Positions 1-11,079 of a DNA stretch of 64,000 nt are shown here, in pieces. The DNA comes from Stenocarpella maydis (lineage: Eukaryota; Ascomycota; Sordariomycetes; Diaporthales; Diaporthaceae), in assembly GCA_002270565.1 (NCBI GenBank), contig NQMI01000038.1:165332-229331 (forward strand), given 5' to 3'. A program made the position numbers and the translations under genes. Within the stretch, counting starts at the first letter, position 1, and each line of letters opens with the position of its first letter. The notes below the pieces were generated by a model. That model saw only the letters and a list, made by a program, of their open reading frames with translations. It was not told the origin of the DNA and made no database searches.

Positions 1-18
1 AGCTATATTTAGAGCGGC

Positions 19-860
19 TTGCCCCTGGATAAGGTTAAGAAGTTTAATAATGCCCTCTATATTTATAGAATAAATGCTAAGGTTTATAAGTTAAATATTA
101 CTTATTTAGAGCATCTTAATGCTCTAGTTATTAATTATAAGGTAATAAATACTAGTCCGGGTATAAAGGCTATTGATTTTAAGGATACCAGAAACCTATA
201 TAACTCTCTCACCCTCTGCTATAATACTTACATAATGCTAATAGAAAACTTATAGATGGCTGCTAGCCTTATTAATAGTGCGATAGGGGTTGTTTATAAT
301 ATTGTATAAGCTGCTGATGTTAAAGATTCCTGCTATATATAGCCCTTTGTCATCCTGGTTAAGATGGATAAGTATAGCGGCCTGGCTTGCTTTTATAGCA
401 AGTTGGCCTAGGATATTATGCCTATCTTCCTATTAAAGCGAGACTCTAAGAAGGGCAAGGCTGCTTGCTCCTAGATGCAGTTTCCCATAACCATTACATA
501 TACTATTACTATATATAAGTCTTAGGGGGCAATACTAGACCGCACTATTCTTAATATTGCGGCTAAGTAGTTTACTATTAGCCTAATATATATTGCTATT
601 TTAAGGGTTAAAATGCTTAAGGGCTTAATATTTAAGGAGCTATTCTCATTAGCTGATCTTAAGGTAGCTAAGGATAATATTAGTCTCTAGCATATAAAGG
701 ACTATCTATAGCATTATAATGCTAGGGAGATCCTTAATAGCCATCCCTATTTATAGCAGCTACCTACTGCTCCAGCCCTTATCTTTAATGATAATCCAGT
801 ATAGGAGGGGGGTACTTAGTGGAGGGAGGAGAACCTCTATAACTAATTCTATAGATTAGA
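19..860 (+). pseudogene. RIP-degraded PIF1-like DNA helicase, C-terminal part
   Basis: Reading through the stops gives a continuous match to the C-terminal half of fungal PIF1-like helicases. The order is a segment with conserved asparagine/leucine positions, then a stretch ending LTLCYNTYIMLIENL, then a region resembling GLVNGAIGTVYDIV of intact relatives. Next comes a motif equivalent to FPLT..YAITIHKSQG (here at about 478-535, with stops inside), then an ILRVKMLKGLIF motif that corresponds to the ALSRVKTLKGL motif VI region. Most stops are TAG, as expected when CAG or TGG decays by C-to-T change. No helicase N-terminus is in the window. It could be part of a Helitron or a stand-alone PIF1-like repeat gene; no Rep domain is visible to decide. 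Confidence 0.75.
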
Positions 861-1548
861 AGTTTTAAAGCAGCAGATATCTAGTTAATAAATAATAATT
901 CATACTTTCCTCTAACTAGCATATACTACTATTATTCTTACTTACTATTCTTTTTAATAAGTATTTAGCTTGGTTTCTAAGTATTCCCTGCTAACTATTT
1001 CTTTCTTCTAGTATTAAAACACCTACCTACCAACTAATAAGAGGAATACAGCCCAGGATATCAACTCTACGCTTATAAGTCTATGTGGTAATAGAGTCTG
1101 CTTGCTAAAGACTACTACCTGCAAGTAAATAGTATATTTAAGCTANATAAGAGACAGTCTTATAGGTGTACTATATAAAATAAGTGGGAAAGCTATATGA
1201 AAAATAACCTTGGCAAAAGAGCATCTGAATGTTTGAGATAAGTTAAATGGATGACTTAAGCCCACCTGGACCCTGCGAAAGTGCTGAGGTCACCCCCGCC
1301 CCAGCGGCTCAAAGCTCACAAGCTCTCAGGGGTCCAGGCTGCTTGAGCTTGGTGCTGCGGGGCACAGCAGGCCACACACACACTCTCGGCAGAAATACAT
1401 GTAGTGTACATAACCAGTATCTACTTTTCTGCACATCCTGACGAACAAGTGACTTTTGTTTATAGTCTCTGAACCTCACAAGACTCGGCATCTCCCAATT
1501 TCTGCAGCACTCAATGATCCGCTATGGGCCGCCACATGACCCGGAGGC
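861..1548. other. Intergenic: AT-rich relic tail, gap and TilS upstream region
   Basis: From 861 to about 1145 the DNA is AT-rich repeat relic with no readable protein. A single N at 1146 marks a gap. The 11 bases after it, ATAAGAGACAG (1147-1157), equal the 3' end of the Nextera mosaic-end sequence. From about 1240 the composition returns to that of a gene block and leads into the TilS-like gene. Short ORFs here show no family resemblance. Confidence 0.5.
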
Positions 1549-3849
1549 ATGAGCTCCATCCCACAGGTGCTGCACCGCACTGCTAAGCCGGTCGCCGTCT
1601 CCGAGTTTGTCGATGCCGTGCAGGCGATATGCCGTCCCAGATTCCCCGGCGCCCGTGGCCGGCAGCTACGCCCAATCGGTACGGCGGACCCCGTCATGCC
1701 TGGCTCGGTTGGGCTATAAACTCGTGTTATGGTCCAGCACTGACCGTGTCTCGCAGGTCTGGCCATCAGCGGAGGGGTTGACTCCATGGCGCTGGCGTAC
1801 CTGTGTTCACGAGTCCACAGAGTCTACGTTCAGCCAGGGATAAAGGTGGCCGACAATCCCGTCAGTGCTTATTGCTGCATGGTGGTAGACCATCGCATGC
1901 GCGAAGGGAGCAGCCAGGAGGCCGAGAACGTCCGAGCCACCCTGGCGGACATGGGCCTCAAGGTCCAAGTGATGGGCATCGGCTGGAGAGAGTTCCTGGA
2001 GCGTTCGGGCTACTCTCACCCCAGCGAGATTCCCAACTTTGAGACTGTCGCACGCCGCCTTCGATACCGCATCATTGCCAAAAGGTGTGCTCTGGCTAGG
2101 ATCGCGTCCCTGTTCCTCGCCCACCATGAGGACGACCAGTACGAGACCGTGCTCATGAGGCTGGTATCCGGCCATGGCGCCGCTGGCCTGCTGGGAATGC
2201 GCCCCGTCACCGACATCCCCGAGAGTTACGATATCCACGGCGCCTACCAGAGCGGCCTGATCGACGACCAGGTGCTCAGGGCACCCATGATTAACTACCG
2301 TCCTATGAGACGCGAGATGCGGTCCATCAGGGACGATCTGATGGTTGATACAGACCCCGAGCTTGTGGCCAGGGAGTTGACTGAGGGCTCGCCACGCAGT
2401 GCTCCCTGCCTCGGGGATTGGTTCGATGCATACGTGCCGAGGACTAAGGTGATGCTTCCGGTAGCCCCTCCCCAAGTCGAGGACGGTGGTGTCATGGTAT
2501 ACCGGCCCTTGCTCGAGTTCAGCAAGGACAGGCTGATTGCGACCTGCGAGGCCAACGGGGTCCCCTGGTTTGAGGACGCCACTAACCAGGACGCAACCCT
2601 GACGACGAGGAACGCTGTGAGACACCTCTACAAACACCATACACTGCCTACAGCATTGCAAAAGCCGGCAGTTCTAAACATGTCACGCCGCCTGCGGCGG
2701 CAGGCGGAGCTTGACAATGCCGAGGCGGACCGGCTCCTGGGCCGGACCATGGTCAGCAGTTTCGAGCCCGTGGCCGGCACTGCCATTGTGCAGCTTCCTT
2801 CATTCCGGATCCCCGGTGTTCACCGAGGGCTCAACAAGAAGGATAGGCGCGCGAGACGCTTGGAACACTACCGCCGCATTGCTGGCCTGTTGCTCAAACG
2901 GCTCATAGCCATCGTGACGCCCGAGCAGCCGGGCCTGTTTGCGGCCAATCTCCAAAGCCAAGTCCTACGCCTCTTCCCGTCCCTCAACGACGACCCATCG
3001 GCCTACCCTGAGCATCCCAAAGCGTTCAACGTCTCGAGCGTGCACTTTCTGCCGGTTCGCACTTCAACGCGCCCGGGGGCACCGATGAACTGGTACCTCG
3101 CCCGCGAGCCCTACGTGTCCAGCCGCCCGCTCCCCAGCTGTGTATTTGGGAGAATCAAAGTCCGCGAGCGCTGGCGCCAGCGGCCGGAGCTATGGCGGTG
3201 GCCGGCGTGGAAGCCGTGGCAGCTGTGGGACGGGCGCTTCTGGGTGCGCATGTGCAACCGGTCCAGCGTGCACGCGGCCTTCGCCCCGTTTGAGGCCAGG
3301 CACGCCAAGGCCTTCCGCGACTCCCTGCCCGACGACCAGGCGCGGGAGAAGTTGGCGGCGCTGCTCAAACACTACGCCCCGGGCAAGGTGCGGTACACGC
3401 TGCCTGCCATCTACGCGGGCGGCGACCACGAGAAGGCCACGCGGGAGCCCGAGGGGGGTATGGGACTGGAAGGGCCCGAGGCCCAGGGGCGATGGAAGGA
3501 CCTAGGCGAGGCGGCGCGGCGCCAGGAGCAGCACAGGATGAAGGAGTGGGACAGGCAGCTGGGCACCTGTGACGTTCACAACGCGACGGCGAATGCCAAG
3601 GCTGAGGCGAGGGTCTTGGTCTCGCTGCCGACACTGGGGATATCCAAACCGGGACTGAGCAATTGGATCAGGTACGACATTAGATACCGCAGGGTCGATA
3701 GAGACGTCCTGGAGAAGACGGCGAGGGACGAGGGGGAGCTGGCCTTGTATCGACGCAAGCGGTCGATGGCCAGGACCAGGATCAAGAGTAGCGCGAGACG
3801 GACGAGGACTGACTCCCGGGCCAGGGGTCGCGCATCGCCCGGTAGATAG
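1549..3849 (+). CDS. tRNA(Ile)-lysidine synthetase (TilS)-like PP-loop ATPase
   Basis: Two exons, 1549-1678 and 1757-3849, encode about 740 residues. The 78-bp intron has a CTGAC branch site and a cag acceptor. The start was chosen because the exon-1 frame from ATG 1549 joins in phase to the nucleotide-binding PP-loop SGGVDS (residues 48-53). Further TilS hallmarks follow: HHEDDQYET near residue 166, the GLLGMRP region, and W.EDATN.D....RNAVRH about 150 residues later. Family members adenylate and lysidinylate cytidine 34 of tRNA-Ile(CAU); in a fungus the likely site is the mitochondrion, although I see no clear presequence. The C-terminal half (from about residue 380) is basic and matches no domain I know, so the protein is longer than bacterial TilS (about 430 residues). 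An alternative is a related PP-loop enzyme with another tRNA target. Confidence 0.85.
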
Positions 3850-4266
3850 GCATTATCTGACGAGGCAACAGCTTTGCTCACCAGGCTGGATATCGGATAT
3901 CGCGCCGAGCTTGTTCAGGTACAGATGTTTGGACTGCAGAAAGCTGGGCGCTGCAGTCTCTCTGCAGGTGTTCATCACAAGATTTCTATAATAGACCAAA
4001 ATCATGCACTGGCTCGAACCACCAGAGCCTGTCGGCGAGCCCCCCGCAGCACGTGGACGGGCCCCTGGGCCGCGGGTGACAAGCCGCCATACCTATCAGT
4101 TGCCGGTAGAAGCAGCAAATCTCAACCCGCCTTCTACAATCGAACAGCCGGACCCCGCCAACTACGCACCCACCCCTCGGTCAATAGCCTCGCCAGCCTA
4201 TAGCCCGAACCAGGCATCTACCTACCTGCACGCGCACGTGGGACAGGGCCAAGCCTACAAGTATGG

Positions 4267-6022
4267 ATGGATCCCCTCAGCGCGCTCTCGCGGCCGTCCA
4301 GGAGGATGGCGAGGCTGCTCGTGCTTCTCCTTAGCGGCGTGTTGCTCGTGTTCCTGCTCAGCCGAACTGAAGTGGTTCCCGCTCGACTCTGGGGGGATAA
4401 ATCGCCAATTCTCTCCACCGCCAGACCGCCAGGGGAGGCTTCGCCCACGACCATGGCTACTGTCGACCTGGGTTGGTACCCGCCGTCTCAGACGCTGGTC
4501 AATAACCTCACCAATGCCGTGAGCGACAGCACCACGGGGGTTTATGGCTTCATCTATGACTCGTCGAACACGCCCGACGAGGCTTATGGCACCTATAATT
4601 GGTGCAATATGCCACATGTCAGGGCCAAGGAGTACAAGGTGCCGCCTGACGAGTATGAGCTTGTATATGTCGAACTGGTGAGTTGGATATGTATGTATAC
4701 ATACATACATACATACACACACACACATGTATATATACGCACAGGTCATTCGCAAATACAAACCTGTTTCCCAAGTTCTAACAAGCCCCCAGATCCACCG
4801 CCACCACAAGCGCACCCCCTACGCGGCGAACTCATTCCCGGTCGAGTCCTACACCTGGGACTGCGACGACGAGGGGCTGTACTTCTTCGCGCGCCCCTTT
4901 TCGGGCCCCTCGTCGCCGGACCCCAACGCGGGCAGGAACGCCTCCGCGCTGGTCTACTGGGACGGCTTCAGCGGGTTCAACCCGTTCGGCGCCACCGCGC
5001 AAGGCTTCAAGGGGTCGTGCCAGTTCCCCCAGATCACCTCCCAGGGCCTCGACGACTCATGGCAGCACGGTGCCGACCTCTACGGCGCGTACCACGGCCT
5101 CCTGGGGTTCCTCCCCGGCCGTGACGAAGGCGAGACCTGGCGGCAGAAGGTCAGGTACCGCGTCACCAACAACGTCATCACGAGCGAGGTGGCCGGCATG
5201 GTCATCAATGGCATGTGGGGCACTGCCGCCTCGGTCCCGCTGCTCGTCCAGCCGACGGGCGTCGACTCCCTCGAGCCCTCGTACACGTGCGCCTCGGCCG
5301 CGGCGCAGTTCGGCTCCATCTCGTCCGCGGCGAACGCCGAGTGGGCGGCGCACTTTGACGCCACGACGGGCCTCTATGCCGTCCTCGACGGCATCTCGGG
5401 CGTCAGCCCGTCCGACCCGGGCTTCCACAAGAGCTTCGACCACTACTACGACAACCTGTCGGCGCGGCAGTGCCACGGCAGGCCGCTGCCGTGCAAGCTC
5501 GTCAACGCGACGGCGCCCGGCCGCCCCGCGGGCCTGGCGAACGACACGGCCAGCTGCGTGACGCAGGCCCTGGCGGACGAGGTGTACCGCCTCGGCCACT
5601 GGGAGTACTCGCACATCTACCGCGGCGCCGGCCCGGAGGCCCTCGCCGCCAGCGCGGCCTCGCTCGGCGTGTGGGTCGCGGAGCTGGCGGCACACCTGAG
5701 GGACGCGGCCGGCGGGGCCGGGGACGGCACGCTGTGGTTCCACAACGTTGCGCATGACGGGTCCGTCAGCCGGCTGCTGGGGATCCTGCAGGCGGACGTG
5801 ATGGTGTGGCCCGGGATGGGGAGCGAGGTCGTGTTTGAGCTCTGGAGGAAAGGGGCCGCGCACTACGTCCGCGTGCTGTTTGGGGGTTTGGTGCTGACGT
5901 CGTCGAGCCCCAGCCTGGGCACTATGGACATGATTCCCGTGGAGACGTTGCTGGAGTCAGTGATTCCCGCCTTGCAAATTCCCCTCGGTGCCGTTACCCT
6001 CCGCCAAGTGAATACGTGCTGA
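4267..6022 (+). CDS. Histidine acid phosphatase (histidine phosphatase clade 2), membrane-anchored or secreted
   Basis: Two exons, 4267-4677 and 4793-6022, joined in phase 0, encode about 546 residues. The intron starts GTGAGT, has CTAAC at about 4779 and ends cccag. An N-terminal hydrophobic segment (about residues 15-32) is a signal anchor or signal peptide. The catalytic motif RHHKRTP (residues 140-146) is the family's RHGxRxP phosphohistidine loop with an H-for-G change, and the distal proton-donor motif appears as HDGS at about 321 residues downstream in exon 2 (residues 458-461). Cysteines and N-glycosylation sites (NAT, NDT) fit an extracellular enzyme. The family hydrolyses phosphomonoesters such as phytate and acid-phosphatase substrates; the substrate here cannot be told. 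The gene points toward the small secreted protein gene on the other strand (convergent). Confidence 0.87.
4685..4740 (+). repeat. Intronic ATAC/CA microsatellite
   Basis: The single intron of the acid phosphatase gene contains a short run of tatg/tatacatac repeats, then a CA run and tgtatatatac. It lies between the donor (4678) and the branch site, so length changes would not touch coding sequence. Confidence 0.8.
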
Positions 6023-6507
6023 CCTCGCAATGCTTAGATACCTTGACGGGCTCGTGGGTGTCAAGGCGGATTTGATTGTTGACAAGTGTAAGGGCTCCTC
6101 ACAGACATGAGCACCGGTATAGTACATGTTGCATATGGGAACTCGATACCCAAAATACACCACCTTACAGAGTCTTGCAGGGCTACCTCGGTCTTCTCAC
6201 TTGGCTTCTCAGGCTCACGAAGGCACAGCCTGGGCCACGCTTGCTCTTTGTTCTGTATTTTACTATATATCCTGCCGCCCCACTGATCAAAACACATGGG
6301 GAACAGGAAGGAAAACAACAAGCAAGGAGATGGTTGGTCGTGATACTGCGTTAACTCGTGAAATCCTTTGGAACATTGGAAACGCGACACAAGCCCCTGC
6401 CCCGCTCTAGCAGACGTTTCGTTCCATTGCTATACCGTTCCAGTCTTACCCAGACCGGAAGGGTCATCCTCCCGTCGGCGGCAACTCGGATCCTCCAAGC
6501 TGGCCTC
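6023..6507. other. Convergent 3' intergenic region
   Basis: This holds the 3' untranslated regions of the acid phosphatase gene and the opposite-strand small secreted protein gene. I see no gene or structured element in it. Confidence 0.5.
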
Positions 6508-6915
6508 TCAGAAGCCAAGGGCAGAGTTGAAGGCGTCAGCGGTGCTCTGGTCCTTGGTGCCCAGGCCCTGGACGGTGGCCTTGGCGTCCTCGCACTGGGA
6601 GACGGCAGCGTCGTTGGCGCCGCAGACGTTGGTGAGCTGGTTGCAGATGAAGTTGGTGATGATGTTTGGGTTGAGGGCGTCGCTCTGACCGCTGTTGGCG
6701 ACGAGGGTGGCGTCGGTGGGGAAGAAGGTGCCCTCGTTGGCCTTGCGGTTGAACTCGGCGCGGCCCTTCTGGAAGTCCATGGTCGGCGTGCAGGAGCCAA
6801 AGTCCGCGCCGCCTGCCGAGGCCGTGGCGTTGTTGTCGGCCTGCCTGGGGAGGCGGACGAAGGCTGCCTCTGCGGCGGCGGCGAGGAGGGCGACGATGAG
6901 AGCCTGGGTCTTCAT
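6508..6915 (-). CDS. Small secreted protein, function unknown
   Basis: A single exon encodes 135 residues. The start is the ATG at 6915, because MKTQALIVALLAAAAEAA is a typical signal peptide; the upstream in-frame extension (to 6981) would bury it. The mature part is small, rich in Asn, Ala, Asp and Thr, and contains four cysteines (motifs FGSCTP, FICNQL, NVCGAN and SQCEDA) with the segment ALNPNIITNFIC. I recognise the pattern as a recurring ascomycete small secreted protein family, but no biochemical function is established to my knowledge. It could be a cell-wall-associated protein or an effector-like protein; size and a cleavable signal alone do not decide. Confidence 0.72.
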   Translation of the reverse strand: MKTQALIVALLAAAAEAAFVRLPRQADNNATASAGGADFGSCTPTMDFQKGRAEFNRKANEGTFFPTDATLVANSGQSDALNPNIITNFICNQLTNVCGANDAAVSQCEDAKATVQGLGTKDQSTADAFNSALGF

Positions 6916-9860
6916 TTTTGATTTTGGTGCTAAGAAAAAAAGGCGGTTGTTAAGAGTGGTTGTAGTGGAGCCGGCTCGCAAAGAACGTGGTTTGGTCGAA
7001 CAAGAATGAATGGAAGGAGTTCTCAGAACTGTGTAAAGAATGGAAAGTCGACGAGGGTGTTGAGTGTGGTGGTGAGAGCGAATATCAGACGGACTTTTGA
7101 TCCGGAGAGAAGGGTGGACGTCTTATACTCGAGCCCTCGGCCAGGCGCCCGACTGACATGGCGCCCCGGTTGGACACCACTGGCAAGCATGCAATGCCTG
7201 CGTGCCAAACCTGGTGGTCGATGATCGGCAGAAGGACATGTGACGTCCAGAAACATTCTCCTCGGCTAAACCCACGAGAGCCAGGCACCAAGTTCGAGAT
7301 GGAACCAACATGGGACGAAGAGGCCAACAGGGGAGGTGGGAGCAACCCCCCCACCCCCACCACCACCACCACCAAAAAAAAAGCTGGTTCCGCCTCGGAC
7401 CTGAGACGGGCTCGGTTACCCCTTCCTCGCGCCGAGGTGGATGGGGTGCGCGTGCGATAGGTGATGATGTCCGTGCCGCCCAACCTAGGTTGCTGAGTGG
7501 GCCTGTCAGAGGTTGAGGCTCTGCGGTTGTGGCTGGCGTAAATGCCGGTTCGTCTGGCGTGTCACATATGCGCTGGTGTGTTATGTCACACAAGTATCTG
7601 ATGTTGTCCTTTATACGGAGTACTTGCCTGCCATGTTCTCTCGGTGTGGCTCTCGTTTCTCATCTTTCTTCCTCCCTTTTTTCCTTCTTTCTGTCTTCCT
7701 TCTTCATCTTTGCTTTGCATGTCAAGCGACGAGTGATGAGACTAGCATCTGACGGTGGCGATGACAACGGACGACAACAGCAGCCGCCATCGCCAGCCAA
7801 GCATGATGATCTACGAATCTGTCATAACTGCTGTGAACCCACACCTCTTGCAGATCTTCGCCTTAGCCTGCCCAAAGCAGGCCCTGCAGGGGACCTCGGG
7901 ACCCCCACAGGACGGCGCCAAGAAGCCCCAAGCACGCGGCTCGCAAACCCATCCGATACTCTGATCGTCAGACCATGCGCAACCCACTGATCGGCGCACT
8001 CGGATAATTTCTGAAGTCAACCATGAGACGGACAATGCAACTCGCTTATTGTCGTGTACACTACAATAGGTTGACAGAGCTGGTGGTGACGCTCGCTGTC
8101 CCACCCGCCACACGATATCACCCCAGCGCCCCTGGGGTTTCCGAGCTCATGGCAAGGCACGCCACATCAAACGTCGCCCCGCTGGGCGGTTTCTTCCGCT
8201 CGTCCCCACGGGCCCTTTGACCGGGACACGGAACCACACCCTTGCGCGGACGTGCTTGTTATTGGTCGCTCGCCCAGCCCATTCGACCCGGGCCCCAGCA
8301 CCCCAGGCCGGGTCCCGACCGGCCGGAGTTGAAGGAGGGGCCCGCCCGTGCATTAAGCATGCGCTGCGGCCTTCCAGGAAGAGTCTAGCTGGTTCCTGCG
8401 TCGCTTGACTTCGGGTTTTCTGGCTTTGTCTTTACACTCAGCGCGGCATACCCTGGGAGCCATGATTCCACCGCCTGGGTCGTCAATGCCTCGCAAGACT
8501 GCTGTGACCCTGGGCTTTGTGTGCATGCTGTCATCGTGGTGCTTGGGTGATTGCGAGTCAGAAAGGAGACCGTCGCGTAGAATATTATGGAAACCGTGCC
8601 TGACCATCCTTGCTCTGACAGGCTGATCTCCATTTACTCCTGTGTTAGAATGGTGGGGAGACGCTGGCCTGCTGTCTTGACATTCTGAAGTCTTTTACCG
8701 TCTACATATACGTTAATCATTAAATTCATTTCCAGGGAGCGGGATGCACAGGCTTCTCAGGCAGTTAGCTACTGTCAATGCCATAAGAAGCCATGGTTTC
8801 ACCACATCCGTGTGGAAAATCCTCCAAAGAGGAATCAACAGGTGGGAAAGCACTAGTTGCCATGTTTAAGCTCTCCCTCCACTGTCCTGGCCATTCCCGC
8901 TATCGCTCTTGTTTACAATACGATACTAGGCTCTTATGCGGGCCTCTATAGATATTCCACATCAATTTCAAAACCCCCGTGAGCTATATACTACGCATTA
9001 TTTAATTATCCGTGTTTGATCATGTCGTTAGTATCGTCTTGGAATTACTAGCGGAAGCAGGACTCGAAGGCTACTGATCATTTTGAGAACCGCAGTAAAG
9101 CAGTTATAAAATTTCGCCAGGTCTTTCTAGACATTATATGGCAGCGGGAAACCGTAAGAGCGTCGAGTCACACAAAGACTCGTACTGCCCGGTCCATAAA
9201 TTGCCAAGCATCCGATACGGGATATTTTCTCCCTCTTCTCCACGCAGTGAGTGGACCCTGTTGGTATACTCATGTCACAGGCTGTTTCCAAGAAGGACTG
9301 TATGTCACAGTGATGTTTCACGTGACTAACATGGCGGACTAGATTTGGTGTGTTGAATCCGACCCCTAGCCAGAGCATAGGCTGATATGCCAACTGACAG
9401 CTGCCTCCAAGGTTATTGGTCTCGTTCTCACGTGTTGTCCAGGTCACGGTCTTCCACAATCGTCACTTGCTCTTTGAAATTCAGAAGTGGGAACTTCGGC
9501 AACATTCAGTTTTGCACAAGTGCCAGGGGCTCAGATGGTCGCCAAATCTGAGGCGTGATGTCTGCTTGTCTAATGCGCATGCTAACCTTCAGTCAAACCT
9601 AACTGTATGCCTGTAATATTTCGACATGTTTACAAATAATTAACTTGCAGAGTCAACGGCACAATCATACCGTTCTTCTTCGGACCTGACCATTAGTGAT
9701 ATATTTACTGGTATAGAACGTCATGTACAGTTTGCGACTTCCGGTCTTTGTTTCCGCTCAGACGACATGTCTGATGAGTCTGAAAATGGAACACAAGTTC
9801 AGACTGTATATCGCAAGCCGTCGCTGATCCCTTTCGCTCCTGTGTCCCTAATCACAGGAT
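6916..9860. other. Long intergenic region without recognisable genes
   Basis: Almost 3 kb between divergent flanks has normal, non-RIP composition. It holds the promoter of the small secreted protein gene (pyrimidine- and CT-rich stretches at 7640-7710), a C/A-rich low-complexity run at about 7345-7382, and otherwise unique sequence. All ORFs here are short, overlapping and without codon or family signal. Confidence 0.45.
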
Positions 9861-10724
9861 TCAGATGTCCTGCCGCTTAGTCAAGCTGAACTCCCCCTCC
9901 TCCAGCTCGTCCCTGGGCCCAATCCACTTGAATGTCACACCAGCAACGACCTCCCACGTACCACCCGGCTTATCCAGCCGCAATTCCAGTTCCCACTCAT
10001 CGTAATCCTTGCCCTCATACTCCTCCAGCCGCCGCTTAGGCCCAGACCCCTCGATCTCGCACGCCACACCTCTTACCACGTCGCCTTTGCGCCCGTAGAG
10101 AAGCACCGGGAAGGGTCCCCATAGTTTTGTGGTGTAGCCTATGGCGTGCGCGGGCGTCATCCGGGGCGCGGCCTGCAAGCCTGCCACACGCTGGAGGGTG
10201 GCGGGGTCCATGAGGGTTCCGTAGAAGAAATAGACGGCCTTGCCTTCGCGGCCTGTGGGGTCCTGGATGCTGCGCATCTCCTTCTCTGTCAAGGCCTGCC
10301 CTTCGGTGAGTCTTTGCTCCTCTGTCCCGGGTGCCTCGGATTTTGGAGCTGCATGTCTTCCGATGCCGAAGGCTGCTTCGATCAAGGGCTCCTCTACTAC
10401 CATCGATTCTGGTAATGGCTCCAGCGCCACATTATTTCGGTCCTCGCATAGCTCTGGGGCGGCCAGGTCCTCGATCCTCTGCCGCAGCTTGTCTTCGCAG
10501 ATCCCGATGTAGCCAGCGACGGCGCGCTCGAGAGAACAGAGCTCTTTCTGTACCTTGTCGTCCGACATGATCCTTGCCACATCCACATCGTCCTTGCTCA
10601 GCAATCTTGCGGCACTCTCGATATCGAGCTCTGTTTTCTGTCGGAGTAGTTTGTTGATGAGATCAATAATGCCCTGCTGCGTTGGGGTATTTTCCAAGCC
10701 CGCCGCATATCTGCTGGGGGCCAT
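9861..10724 (-). CDS. Gamma-glutamylcyclotransferase-like (AIG2/GGACT fold) protein
   Basis: A single exon of 287 residues, starting at ATG 10724; the open frame extends upstream only with a GTG. The C-terminal half has the AIG2-like fold: the YFFYGTLMDP motif (YGT at residues 168-170) forms the glutamyl-binding loop, and LEEYEGKDY carries the candidate catalytic glutamate. Enzymes of this fold release 5-oxoproline from gamma-glutamyl or glutathione-derived substrates. Residues 1-150 are helical, charged and match nothing I know, so this is longer than the minimal domain (about 120-150 residues). The upstream region is cut short by a transposon boundary about 160 bp from the start codon. A 5-oxoproline-consuming enzyme lies about 20 kb away, which may be coincidence. 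Confidence 0.82.
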   Translation of the reverse strand: MAPSRYAAGLENTPTQQGIIDLINKLLRQKTELDIESAARLLSKDDVDVARIMSDDKVQKELCSLERAVAGYIGICEDKLRQRIEDLAAPELCEDRNNVALEPLPESMVVEEPLIEAAFGIGRHAAPKSEAPGTEEQRLTEGQALTEKEMRSIQDPTGREGKAVYFFYGTLMDPATLQRVAGLQAAPRMTPAHAIGYTTKLWGPFPVLLYGRKGDVVRGVACEIEGSGPKRRLEEYEGKDYDEWELELRLDKPGGTWEVVAGVTFKWIGPRDELEEGEFSLTKRQDI

Positions 10725-10883
10725 AGTCGCCGTGTGAAGCAAAAACGCAATGAGGGAAAGCACGGGGGGTCAATCGCAGGGGCGATCATCAGGTGAAGCC
10801 GAAGGTGCAGTGGACTTTTCAGATCCCTAGGCCGCAGGCAAGTAGTGTTGTATGCAACCAAGAGGCTATAGTTGGCGGTCTGT

Positions 10884-10979
10884 ATTCTGATTTGCAAGCG
10901 AGAGTGCCAAAAACGCGCTAGTGACGCGCACATGTTGACACACACCCGTTCCCCATATAAATCGGCATCCCTTCAGCAT
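10884..10979 (+). repeat. 96-bp terminal inverted repeat, left copy, with promoter-like core
   Basis: It is near identical to the reverse complement of 16276-16371 and 17837-17932. It is GC-balanced and un-RIPed against an AT-rich interior, and contains ccatataaatcgg, a TATA-box-like motif reading inward (catacaaat in the other copies). It sits about 160 bp upstream of the gamma-glutamylcyclotransferase-like gene. Confidence 0.7.
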
Positions 10980-11079
10980 TCAACTATTAACGCCTATTGC
11001 TCAACCCACTACGCCTTGGCACGCCGTAAGGCTGTTGACCCCATACAAATCAACTCTCACGATTCGATATATGGTGTTT

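Noticed and set aside
1807..2661. Minus-strand 284-residue ORF inside the TilS-like gene
   Set aside because: Shadow of a real gene; no motif, and the plus strand has strong TilS motifs.
5057..5863. Minus-strand 268-residue ORF over the acid phosphatase gene
   Set aside because: Shadow frame of a GC-rich coding exon with no family resemblance.
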